Source of the DNA: Thereva unica
Lineage: Eukaryota > Arthropoda > Insecta > Diptera > Therevidae
DNA: 64,000 nt
Direction: 5' to 3'
Assembly: GCA_949987705.1 (NCBI GenBank)
Contig: OX465281.1
Location: 195,287,112 to 195,351,111, forward strand
Both the position numbers and the translations under genes were made by a program. The notes beneath the pieces were generated by a model. The model was given only the letters and a program-made list of their open reading frames with translations. It was not told where the DNA came from and ran no database searches. Below are positions 11,997 through 23,611 of this stretch, piece by piece; the first letter of the stretch is position 1, and each line of letters begins with the position of its first letter.

Positions 11997-12470
11997 AAGC
12001 AGAACTCACTAAGTCAAAAACCATAGTTTTTAGTAAAGCGATATTTAAGATGTTTGTGTCTCTGAAAATTTTGTAATGGCATATAATAGTAATCGGCTCA
12101 GTATACATTGTTTTTTAGATTTCTTAGTTTAGTTTACAAAAGAATTGAAATAATTATTTAATTCTAATACTGGATTTTTAGATTAAAATAAAAAAACGCA
12201 ACGAATTAGTGGGTTTTGGCAGAAATGATTTGGTAGTTTTGTGTCATTATGGACAAGGTAAATCCGAAACTAACCCCCTAAAAACCTTAACAATATTAGT
12301 GTGCGGGCTATAAGGTATTGCCAGTATAAAGTTGGCATTATAAGACTTACTTTAGTATAAAAAACTGAAAACTTGAAAAATTGTACTTAGTGAATTCTGC
12401 TTGTAAACCAACGCTACGTCCCATGAGGGATTAAAGGAGTTTAAAGAAGAAGAAGAAGAAAGAAGATACC

Positions 12471-14580
12471 CTTATAGTGGCGACTAATGCCACCGGCTTC
12501 ATCTATCTCAGTTCAATAATGTTCAGTTCAATCCACATATGTAAGTGGCTTCACTGGCTAAAGCCTAGTTTATGTTCAGTGCAAAAGCTCACTGGAATGG
12601 AATTCCATAAGTTCATTACTCTCTTTGAACGAGCTGTTACGTTTAACTTCAGTTCGAGTCCAGTTGGGCGAAATGAGGTCTGTTTTATCCACAGTTGAAT
12701 ATGCGGAAATTGTATGCGAACTGAGGTTCGATATTGATTTTAATGTTCAGTTCAATTTGCTCGAACTTGCGCTTCATCGACCAAAGAAGCTACAGTATAA
12801 TGATTATTTGTCAAAGCAATAATGCTGATTCTATTATTAAAATATTGATATTTTATTGCACTTAGTGGAGTCATTATTTGTTATTTTCAATTAGTTTAGA
12901 GCAAAAAAATATCTAATTTGGACTGGGCGAGATTAGATTGTAAACACGAACTGGAGAGACATTTCTTGCTTCTTTTGTGACAGCAAAATTTCCAACTTGA
13001 TATTAGCTGAAGTGAGATTGTAAAATATAAATATACATTGGGAAGCATCTTACTTTCTCTGAGGCAGTTAAATACATATTAGAAACATACTCGTAAAAAA
13101 GCGCTTCATTAGTACCTACTTATTTTCCTTCTTTCCTTATTTTGCTTGATTTTGTCATTGCAATGGCACCTCGCTTCATTTGAAGTATGACATTGTACTG
13201 GCTCAAAAGACGCACCTCCTACAAACTCATTCTATAATCGTACCCGTGTCAGATGCTTTAATAGAGTAGATCACACTATCCATCACTCAATTTTCAACTC
13301 AAACAGGTTTGTGTATGATGTAGATTCTACACTAAATATTCATTTTTCTGTCTCCTTTTCGTGCAACGATTGGGATGCCTATGTAGTTATGCAAAAAAAC
13401 GCTAATGAGAAGGGAAACTTCTCATACTTTTCGCAGACCCCCGAGAACGATATTATAATTGTGTTAGTGTTATGGGAGGGAGATTCTGACAAATTTTCTA
13501 AAATCTATAAAAACTATAAAATCTATTTGTTCATGAGGGTAATAAAAGAAATAATGCATAGTGTAACTATGATGTTATTATTAGTACTAAATTATGGGCG
13601 TTTAATTTGTGGGTTTTATATTTAATTTAAACTAGACGAATTACATCGAAAAATATTTATTTATAATTTCTACTCAATATCTCGCGGGCCCGATAGAAAC
13701 TTTACGTGGGCTGAGGTTTGCCAACCGTGGGTCTAGTCTATGGTTCCTATAAAAATAAACATCTTCTTGGATGTCATTTAGCTGCTGAATGCTGTGGTTG
13801 CGAAGGTGTCAGTAGATTAGGTAGTACAATATTATATGTTTCAAATGCACATCGGGAGATTGTGTATAAATAACCCCTGTATCTCTGGGAAACCTTAATG
13901 TAAAGTTTGTCCATACCTTTACTCAAAAATAAAAATCAACTCCTGATGAACTCCAATATAAACTGATTTCCCAAAATATAGCCTTCGTCAGCTTTAATTT
14001 AATGAAAGTAATAATACAAATATTTAGTTGGAAAAATGCTCACCCAAACACAATCAGCGCTATCGGATTAAAAAAATTGGACAGAAAAATGTGACAGCTA
14101 AGAGCCGTATTATTATTAATTGATAACATGCCGGTCGTCACATTTTGCATACTACCTTCCTTCTAGCTCCCGCTCTATTTTACATAATAACAAAATGAAA
14201 GTTCTAAACTGTTTCTAACTGTAATATATTAAAATCTGCAGGTAATAATGTAAATGACATGTAGGAATGCCTTTTGAAGTGAAAATATGAAACAAGGTTT
14301 TGCATTCTTACAAACATTTTCTTTTTAATTCTGTTTTAACTAGTCGCCAAAGAAATTACAAACAATAAAAAACTGAAGAGCTTGAACAAAAAAAAAAAAC
14401 AAAAAACGCGCGAAAATTGCGAACCATTTAACTGTAAAGAAAACATTTTCTTACCAATATTGTCTATAAACATACAGGTAGAGGTAATTTTTATCTATAT
14501 AAATATAATTGCAGTGTCTGTCTGTGATTTCAAAATCATTGTGTTTTTCTAAGTTCATATGATTATTTACATGATATTAA
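12471..14580. other. No gene recognised
   Basis: AT-rich. GTTCAGTTCAA-like words recur at 12508-12790 without a clear repeat unit. Small open frames (12477-12698, 13311-13625) lack recognisable features. Confidence 0.35.
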
Positions 14581-14599
14581 AACAAAATCAACTATTTTC

Positions 14600-15150
14600 A
14601 AAAAAAAATTCTGTCTGTATGTCTGTTTGTCCGGGCTCATCTCGGAAACGGCTAATTTGATTGGAATGGCACTTTCACTGGAAAATTCAGTATTTTTGCG
14701 GGCATGTTTTAGGCTAATTGTATACCCTGAATATTAGCTTCTTCTGTATGTATGCATGTACATATGTAGAAAAATGTTGCAACTTGATTTTGACCCCCTT
14801 CCATATAACCGATCAACTTCAACCTTTGTACATATGTATGTATAGTTCGCGTGCCAATGCAATCTGACCATTTTGTAAAAAAAATCAAAATGGTGACTCC
14901 AATATGGCACCCGAAATCAAAATGGTGACTCCAATATGGCATCCGATTTTCGTAATTGTACCCCCAACATGGGTATCAAATAAAACGGTATGACAAATAG
15001 AATACAATTGGCTATGAGGTGTTTTTCGAAATGCAAAATGGCGGCCAATACAAAATGGCGAGTTACTTTTTTCCTTAGAACCAACTCGGTTTGGGTATCA
15101 AATGGGCGCTAGCTAAAAGTTCCAGTATTTATAAAATAATAATATGCCTT
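14600..15150. repeat. Unclassified repeat with 31-bp tandem pair and ATGGGTATCAAAT motif
   Basis: A 31-bp unit beginning AAATCAAAATGGTGACTCC occurs twice in tandem at 14883-14946. It is followed by ATGGGTATCAAATAAAACGG and CAAAATGGCGGCC. The ATGGGTATCAAAT(G) motif with nearby gene-less GGCGGCC-type text recurs at 21480-21790 (inverted) and 28880-29360. Non-coding, class unknown. Confidence 0.5.
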
Positions 15151-15387
15151 TTTGGAGTGCACAGTGGGCCCCAATTTTACAAAATTCATGACCTTTCTTA
15201 GAGCTTTTATAAAAAAAAAGTTGAGTCGCCATGGAGCAAGTCCTCCCCAGGATGCCAATTACCTGGGAACGTCAAAATCTGCGTACGAGACGTATTCTGA
15301 ACATGATTGGCTATGTGTCTATTGTGCACGTAGTACAAAATTTTCCCGGTAGGTGGTATTCAACCTCGAATTTTAGAAAAAAAATTA

Positions 15388-15652
15388 CACTGATAAAAAA
15401 AGTTCTTAGCTTAAGAGACTTTTTCTTGAACCAAACAAATAATGTTTTGGATATAACGAAAACGAAATTGTTTTCGGATAAGCAATACTCATAGTCTTGG
15501 TTTTATTGTCTTGGATGAAGACAAAAGTTGACTAGAAGAAAAAAAAATTTCTTGATTTGAGATACTCATTTTAGACTGAAAAATGTATCTACTCAAGACA
15601 ACGAAACGAAGACTATGGAATTACTGGAATCAAGACAATTTTTCTATCAGTG
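15388..15652. mobile_element. MITE with CACTGATA ends and TA duplication
   Basis: 265 bp. The left end is CACTGATAAAAAA and the right end TTTTTCTATCAGTG, both flanked by TA (15386-15387 and 15653-15654). TA duplications are typical of Tc1/mariner-type elements. No coding region. Confidence 0.6.
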
Positions 15653-15654
15653 TA

Positions 15655-16542
15655 GGCAACTTATTTTTTAATAGGTAACTCTAAAAAAATTGATGTATAG
15701 TTGTTTTCAATCCTCGTGACATCCCGCGCATGTTCCCCAGCTAAGCTCTTAAAAATGTTTAAAAGCTCAGACAAAAGCTTCAGTAAACTCCTCCTATCAA
15801 ATCACTTGCTGCCATGTAATCAGTCGCGACTGCGTATTGCTGAAGGGAGGTGTATTTTTTTGGACTTCAATGATTATTTAAAAAATTTACAAATTATGAC
15901 TGAAAAACACCCGTTTTTATATATTTTTTTTATTTTAAGGTTATTTATTTTACACATATGCTACAGAAAAAAGTTGTAGTAATTTCTACTAAAAAACACG
16001 AAATTTGTGTTTTTATCACTTTGATTACTAGATTGTTGACGTTTCCTGCCGCTGCCAGTCGCATACGCGCTTCTGCTCGGGGAGGTTGTGTTGCTTGCGA
16101 CTGCGGGGAACTGTCGGTTTATGAATGAAAACGCTCATTTATCCAAAGGAATTTTTTTCAGCATTTTTTTTTTAAATTATTTTAAATTTAGAAATGAGAA
16201 ATATTTCGCATAATTAAAGTAAAATTATGCTTATTATGTTGAATAAACTGCCTTTGTTGAGCAGGGGCTTTACATGTATTTAAAAGCTCTGCTCAACACA
16301 TAGAAAGATAAATTAACTTTATTCATTCGGCATGCGCGCATCCCTTCCCAAATTATTTTGTTGAGTTTTTTCAGTGTTTGTTGCCGTTTTAACTAAAAAG
16401 AGGGGAAATGATAGAACATTATTTATAAAATTTGGCAACGAGGTGCGCAGAACTGCTCAAATTTTTTGTGTCACGGAGTTTGAAAAATTCTATACCCAAA
16501 ATCATGTGGTGCAGATTTGTTTTTGTTTGCATAGGCAAACAA
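15655..16542. other. No gene recognised; short hairpin at 16256-16300
   Basis: AT-rich. A hairpin with arms TGTTGAGCAGG and CTCTGCTCAACA lies at about 16256-16300, with a loop of about 20 bases. No other feature is visible. Confidence 0.4.
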
Positions 16543-16947
16543 CGGGATAAGATGGGGTCCCGAGACCACATTACAAGTCGAGATCGACTCGAATACGAGT
16601 CGCGTAATCTTCGAGACAAATCTATAACGACTCGTAGTCGCGACTTCGAATCGAAGAGCTCCTTATTAATTTTCTTTGATGGGCAGGAAGAAATTGTAAA
16701 AAAAATATAAATAAACAAGTGCTTATAAGGGATATTATATATCAAGTATTTTTTTAAATATTAATGAGTGATATTCAATTTAAAAAAATCAGGTAAAGGT
16801 TACCGTTTACGATTAAATGGATAATCAAGTTATTGGTGAGTGATTCGACGAGTAGACAACCACATTTTAGCGAGCGATTCTCGACTCGTAAACGAGTCGT
16901 TAAAGCGACGAGTCGATAAAATGTTTGCAGGGGTATTTCTTATCCCG
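16543..16947. mobile_element. Candidate MITE with CGGGATAAG ends and ACGAGTCG repeats
   Basis: The left end is CGGGATAAGATGGGG and the right end CTTATCCCG, so the ends are inverted. Just inside each end are many overlapping copies of CGACTCG/CGAGTCG in both orientations. No target duplication could be read. Non-coding. Confidence 0.45.
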
Positions 16948-19900
16948 GACTATGCACACATTAGTTTATTTATTAGAATTTATTAATTCAACGTAAGCGG
17001 GTTGTTGCTAGTCTGTAATAAAATTACCATTACCAGGTGCTATTTTTATCTGTAACAAGATTCTGTACTTTATTTTTATTCAAATATAGAAAAATCGTTT
17101 AAATTATAATGACCTTCAAAACCCCAATTATTTAACAATATGTTATTCTTCAAACACGACACACTTCCTTTATTTCGAAATTAACTTTAATTGTCCTCAA
17201 ATTTTCGACTTTCAAAATCGCCCAAGCGTTACCGCAACAATTTAACACAATAAAATTGTTAATCTGTTAACCGCCAACAAAAACCTCTTAACTATCTTTA
17301 AACGAACCCGCAAATTACAATAAGCACTTTAGATTTGAATAGGCGACAAGCTTCTGCTGTTAACATTAAGGGTACTTAGCGGTTTGCTTACATGCGCAAG
17401 CTATAATTACTCTCAATTACTACTTGAACAAGTCTGGACTCAATTTCTCTTTCATTAGACCCGACTAACAAAGTATCTGATCGTCTACAATATCTACTGA
17501 TCGTGTAACGGAAATTGTTCCGAAATAAGAAATCAATCAAATCCAGTCAGGACCCGAGTCTAGCCGATAACACCACAGAATTTCTCTATTGCTTCCAGTT
17601 ACGCGAAAGTATTGGCAAGGTAATTGCTTGCACTTAGAGTTTAGACAGTGTAATCTAGACACAATTAAAATGTCCCGAAGTTCTGGTTTCATTTTCGCAG
17701 TTTTTTCCCAGGAAAAAGTAGAAAAACAAAACTATATAAAACAGAGGTTTAAAGTGTGTACATCCATTGGGCTACTGATCTCGCTTCCAGAATACGAAGC
17801 AGGTGATCCACGATCGAAGGCCCCAAAAAGAGGGAAAATCTGAAAACGAAGAGATTCACAGTTCAACGTCTTGTGCAAGCCAAATGAGGTACAAGCATTT
17901 CTCTGCTCTTGATCTCATTTAAATTCTGACCTTGCACAAAATAACAAGCGCCACGGTAACTGTTTCAAGCTAAGATCAAAAAAATCTGAATAAAGCCGAA
18001 GATCTCTGAAGATCATGGTCAAGATTCGCGGCTCCGTTGAGTGAAGCAGACGTTGATGATGGTGATGTCTTAATAAAGCGAAACCAAATTTCCGGCAGTC
18101 GTCGACTACCTGGGTTTAGACCGCAAAACATAATTCACAACGCTCTGGGGCTCTGTGTTTTCTCTGGTTATGAATGTTAATTTTAGCCGCGTAAACTTGA
18201 ACTTCGTTTATTGTGAAGACGACTCTATGTTCAAGATCAATATCGAAAGAGTTATGAATCGAGAAGATCATCTATCATCGTCTGTCCAGGGGTCACTAAT
18301 CCATCCTCCTCAATTGCAGAGAATGCACGTAAATCAACGGCTATGACTTTATGTGCTTCAAAATATCTGGTTTTTGTGAAGATCGTCAAGAAGACATGGT
18401 AGGATCGTCAAGAAGACATGATAATTTAGCTTCTTCAAATAGATAGGACAAATGGAAAGTTGACTCTTCTGCGGCTGTATTTTAATTTCCATGGCAGATT
18501 TTATATTGAAAGTGAGACGACAATCAGCGTGCTTTAGCAGAGGAATACAATATACAGTCGTGAATTGCCGTGCCAGTTTTCGTGAAGAAATGTGGATGAA
18601 ACTGGGTTTTTGTGAAAGGCAAGTACCTAAAAGGAAAAATAATTCAAGAGTTTCGCACTTCGTGATGCATGATATGTAACATAATAAAGAATAAGTACGT
18701 TCGATCACTTGCATTGTAATCGTAAAAAAATGTTCATTACTCAACTATTTTTGATAATGTTCAAGGTATAGTGAAAATATTTTATGGGCACATTTTACCT
18801 TAATAAAAAAAATGTTTTGTACCTTTTCCAGTGTTGCGAGAATGAGATATGGAATTTGGTTAAGGTAGAAAGCACATAGTTTTATTGTTTTGTACACATT
18901 GTTCGTTTTTGATATCACCATTAACTTTAAGGTACACAGTGTTACTTAAACTGGTAGCATTCTTTACTACATAAATTGTAATTCTTTTAAAAAGTACCTA
19001 TGGAATTCATTTATTGCAGAGCACCATATCAGCATTCTATTTCAGTACATATACATTTAGGATAAACTGGTGAGAAAACCCCACGATAATTGAAATAACT
19101 TTAAAACAAGTAAGTTGCAATAGAAAAAGATCATTACATTCACATTTGGCGGAATCGATATCCTTCATAACAGTGAACTATTATTGTCTATAACAAATTA
19201 AAGAGTGAATTATTGTAGTTTACTAGTGTAACGGTCATTTTTGCTCGAAAATCCTGAAATAATTACTTGACTCAAAATCACTGTCGGGAATGAAATTGAG
19301 AAGTTGTTCGGAACTAAAAAGTAGGCGGCGAAAAGAAAAACAAAAATACAGAAAAGAAAAATTGGCGAGTGAGTTTTTTTTTTGCAGTCAGTTTGTGGAG
19401 TCAGCTTCTAGAGTTTTTTTTTGGAGTGATCTTCCAATCTGAATCTTCCACAAACCAACCCGAAGGAGTCGAGAGTATTGTCGGGCCGGCTAGAAAAGGA
19501 TCCGAAGGAAAAAATTTTGGCGTACTAGCAAATTTGGCGAGGATTTTTATGGTTTTAAGGTGCCAAATGGTTTGATTCAGAGAGTTGGTGTGCCGCTACG
19601 AGTTACAAATCGCATGTGCTGGAGGCAGTTCCGAAGAGGAAGATATTGTGGTGCCAACCCCCCGAATAACCGGGAAAGAACCCCCTCAAGAGGAAGAAGG
19701 AAGTGATGGTGCTACCCAATGGTATATAAGCTCGACTGTGGAGATAGAGGTTCCTGCCAAGCAAAAAAATAACAAAGGTAAAAGTTATTGTAGTTAGTAG
19801 TTTGAAGAGCGGTGACCAGAGGTCCCGAAACAAACCCGTGGGAGCCCCTACCCCAATGTGGTAGGGCGGATAAATCCACCTTTTTAATGGCTACTTTGAT

Positions 19901-21367
19901 GGAGAGCGGCGTGACTGAGACAAGAAATACTCAAACAAGTACACCCAGTCACAAGAGGTTTGAGCTAGCATCTTGGTCTACTGGCTCTTGCACGGCTCTA
20001 GGAGACTAGGATTCCCAAGGAAGCAACTCTTATTATCGCCTAGTAAGAAGGTAACGAAGGCTGATTTATGAAATATTTCCTTAATTTGTCATCTCATCAT
20101 TGTCCTTTTTGTTCATTTCACTGTATCGAAGGTCTCAAACATACGATACCCACTTTTGTTCATGTTCAGGGTACAATTTCGTTCGTTATTGCTCCTGCTG
20201 GGCTCCTTCGGGGCTACATGACCAGTAAAGAAGGACTCCAGGGTTAAAGAAAAAAAAAACTGGAAGATAAATCAGGGAGGAAGAGAAAAAACCTTATTGA
20301 ATAATAATATATTTCAGTATACTTGAGCGTTATTAATTTGCGTTTTGTTTTATATTACCATATTATTATTACCATTTCTATTGATTTTTTTTTGTGATAC
20401 TTTGTTATAGTCTATTGTTTTTGCACATAGTACTTTATAAGTTAACAGGAGTTTACAACCGTATTTTATTGAGCCTTCTCACACGGTCCTTTTACACTTT
20501 TACTCCTTTTGTTATTATTTAATATTTATCACTTTTTATTATACTCTAATATTACTGAACAACAATAATAATTTTAGCCACATATGAAGTACTTTAACAC
20601 ATTTTATTTCTTTTCTTGTTGTTTGGAACTTGCACGTCCACTTTGATAACAATAAAAACTACGTTAAGTATTGTATTAAAATTGTAAAAAGACAACGTAC
20701 TGGGCTCAGGGCGACGTTTTTATTGATAATGTCAGTAATTTTTTTGTGAGAGTTTGCTTCGTGGTAGAATTTCGAACTATCACTGAATTCATTTTATTCC
20801 GTTTTTTTTTTCTTCAAACTTAACTGTATGATTACACATTTTCGTAGTTGTTGAAAACTCTTGTTGTTGGCGATTAATAAATATAGATTGATTTATCCTA
20901 GTTTTGTTCCCAGTTTTTCGAATAGGCATGATAGCCTAAATTGTAAGTTTTTCCAGGATGGTTGGCGGGTTTCTCTCCGGGGCTCTCATTCTTTGATTTT
21001 TTGTGTTTGTGGCAGGTTCACTCTTTCCCAGAAAACCAACGGTGGCGCTCTAGGCTGAGCGAACGTTAACCTGGAATGACCTGAAGAGGACTGGCACTGA
21101 CATAGAGGTTAGTGTTGAACTATGAAGGTTTCGGTCCGGCCACACACCCCACGTCCCCTCCGGCGAGCTAGTGAACTCCGTGTGGCCGGCAGCATATCCC
21201 CCTAACATTAGTATCGGCGGTTGGGGAGGATATGAGTTCTGGAAATTTTTTTTTCTTATGTATGGTATTGACTCCTTGGTTCATGCTTTTCCGGGCTTCT
21301 GGCTAGGGGGGCAATACCTCGCATAAGTGGCGCCCAAGATATAGTCGCGCCATTATGCTGCTACACT
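16948..21367. other. No gene recognised (4.4 kb)
   Basis: Mostly AT-rich. At 19369-20010 three short plus-strand frames, one acidic (GGSSEEEDIV), lie close together. They could be the worn 5' part of a retrotransposon, but I see no diagnostic motif. At 21120-21190 an inverted pair CCGGCCACAC/GTGTGGCCGG can form a stem. I looked here on the minus strand for DH-PH exons of the RhoGEF and found none. Confidence 0.35.
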
Positions 21368-22015
21368 AGCTGGGACCCGGTACCCCTCGCTGCACCCATA
21401 AGTCAATAGTAGCCAATAAAAACCATTTTTCGAGATATGAATTTTACACATATGAATTGCCTCAAATAACATGTATCCTTCGGTCTTGAGGCGGCCGCCA
21501 TGGATCTAACGGTATAATATACTATTTCTTGTTGAGGGGCGCCTTGGCGGGCACTGCGACCTATTTTGTTTGGTCTTTTGTGCCATTGAGTCTTTTGTGT
21601 ATATTGAGTATATTGTGTAAACTATTTTGCTAATTGTATTCTACTTATCATACCCTTTCATTTGATACCCATGTCGAGGGGGTTGTGAAGAAAGTGGTAT
21701 TCCGCCTTCTTGAGACGGCCACCATGCATCTAACGGTATTTTGAGCATAGTATATTGCTTACTGTATTTCACTTTAGTTTCAATAGTGTCATGACCTACC
21801 TATTGTTTGACCGCTGCGTAAATTTGAAATTGTCATTAAATGGCGTTCCCAAAATTATAAATTTTTTAGATTTTTCAGCTGTTTCTTTTGGTTGAATAGC
21901 CTACGAACTATTCTCAGACCCACCAAATATGCACAAATATTTCATAAAAATCGGCCAATCCTTTTCGAAGGAGTTCGATAACAAACCCTGTGACACGAGA
22001 CTTTTATATACAGGG
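21368..22015 (+). repeat. Second copy of the CTAGCTGGGACCCGG repeat, with insertion
   Basis: Starts CTAGCTGGGACCCGGTACC and ends GTGACACGAGACTTTTATA, as in the copy at 265-660. The middle is expanded by 21480-21790, which holds inverted ATGGGTATCAAAT-type sequence (CATTTGATACCCATG) and two GAGGCGGCC/GAGACGGCC words. It is therefore a composite of two repeat families. Confidence 0.5.
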
Positions 22016-22289
22016 TGTATCAGTGAAAATGACGAAACGCCTGGCTGTGGATAGGTCTTGGATAGGCGAACAAAAAAAGTAGGAGGGGGGGGGGAGGGGG
22101 GAATTGTAACGGTTTAGCCGCTAGGGTGTTTTGAAATTTTTTTGATAGAAGTTTACATATTACCATGTATTATTGTAACCCTATTCGATATTTTCATGAA
22201 TAAGGCAGCAATCTACGCAGAATACTCCCACTTATCTAAAACTGTCGAAGTCATGGTTTCAAACCACCAAATTCCAAAATTTTTTTGTT

Positions 22290-23060
22290 ATTAATTGGAA
22301 AACTTGAACAATTACCTATGAATAATGCGGGCATATCGCGTGATCCCAAAAAGATATCGACTTCGTTGAGGTGTTGTTCGAAGCGTATTGACGGAAATAT
22401 TTCCGTCAATACGTTTCGAGCAACACCTCAATCCGCTTCGAGCAACACTTCAAAAATTCATACCATTCCGACCATTTCCAAGTCACAGTGGTTTTAGTGA
22501 CGCTACTTTTGTAATTTTAAAAGCAATGGAAAAATCTAAAATTATATAATCTGAAAAGATATTCATAAAATTCGGTCGGGCTGTTTTTTTTGTTTAATCG
22601 ACGTAGGTGATTTTTCTACCTACATGATATCGCGTGAACCAACAACGATACCGACTTCGTTGAGCTGCCGAACGAATATAAGGAATATAATCCAAAAAAG
22701 ATTTTCACAAAATTCGGCCGTCGTTTTTTTTTGCTTAAACGACACACGTGATTTTTTTACCTGCACATTATCGCGCGAATCACAAATGATATCGAAGTGT
22801 ATTAACGAACGTATGATCTGAAAACAAATTTATAAAATTCGGTCGAGCCGTTTTTTTGTTTCAACGACGGACATGATTATAGTATCTGCACGATTAAAAT
22901 ATGTTTAAACTAAAAATGATATCAACTTGTTTGAGGAGCCGATCGAAGAATATTAACACAACCATGCTCTAAACAATATTTCATAACATTCGGTCAAGCC
23001 CTTTTTTGTTTAAATGAAGGGAATTCGACTAAGGGTTAGAAGCATCTTAAATTCATTAGA
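22290..23060 (+). repeat. Foldback-family repeat array
   Basis: Four successive, diverged units with GATATCGCGTGAACC-like, CGTATTAACG and TCGGTCGAGCCG segments and spacing of about 130 to 150 bp. They are the same units as in the arms at 29415-33912. It contains a 66-bp palindrome at 22366-22431. Confidence 0.6.
22366..22431. repeat. 66-bp palindrome without spacer
   Basis: Two arms of 33 bp (TTGAGGTGTTGTTCG... and its reverse complement) meet directly at GGAAATATTTCC. Only two positions mismatch. It is formed from two head-to-head copies of the foldback unit. Confidence 0.75.
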
Positions 23061-23611
23061 TTTTCTTATATATATAATAAACTCGGGTGGATCCACATTT
23101 CATCCTTTCTCATATCGCATGAAAAAAAAACCAAAACAGCTGAAATGGCTTTAAACTGCGCTCTGAATCAACACGTTATTGTTTTTGGTCAACAATGAGC
23201 ATACCACTGAGTACCGCACAGAGCTTTCTTATGGACAAATGTTCAAGCAAAGTAGTGAATGCACTACCTTTTGATATCTTCTAGATGTGAACTATATCAC
23301 GCAACTTCACTTTCCGCTCTTCCAAAACGATTTTGCTCATTCTTTTTTTGGAGCTGCCGACCAGAGCCTTTATTATATTCGCTGTTTCTGCGACCGCGTT
23401 TAAAATCAACTTCTCTACCTTTGGTTTCGATGGAGCAGAATAGGACTATGTAACACCTTTCAACCCAGTTGCTTGAACGGTGTTTTTCCATTAAAATGAA
23501 ATGCTGTATCAACACACCAATTTTAGATTTTTCCATTGCTTTGAAAATTACAAAAGTAGCGTCACTAAAACCACTGTGACTTGGAAATGGTCGGAATGAT
23601 ATGAATTTTTG
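22451..23611. repeat. 93-bp inverted repeat pair flanking part of the foldback array
   Basis: The sequence at 22451-22543 (containing CCATTTCCAAGTCACAG and GTGACGCTACTTTTG) recurs inverted at 23519-23611 with few differences. About 975 bp lie between. It may mark a non-autonomous element inserted in, or generated from, the foldback repeat. Confidence 0.6.

Larger units (their letters stand above)
8746..12470 (+). mobile_element. RTE-clade non-LTR retrotransposon, nearly complete
   Basis: About 3.7 kb. The left end matches the left end of the copy at 46373, which suggests a genuine 5' end. There is a 5' leader of about 280 bp, then an APE-type endonuclease (9026-9847), a linker, the reverse transcriptase and the RTE C-terminal tail (to 11996). 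The 3' region ends near a GAA-rich run at 12441-12465, as expected for RTE elements, which finish in short tandem repeats. One frameshift near 9850 and one stop at 10086 break the reading frame, so the copy is probably inactive. Confidence 0.85.

Noticed and set aside
18358..18744. 128-codon minus-strand frame, considered as a DH-PH exon of the RhoGEF
   Set aside because: No Dbl-homology motifs and no family-like residues; splice borders in the right phase were not seen.
19369..20010. A small host gene from three neighbouring plus-strand frames
   Set aside because: No splice sites link them in phase and no conserved motif is seen; left as unassigned.
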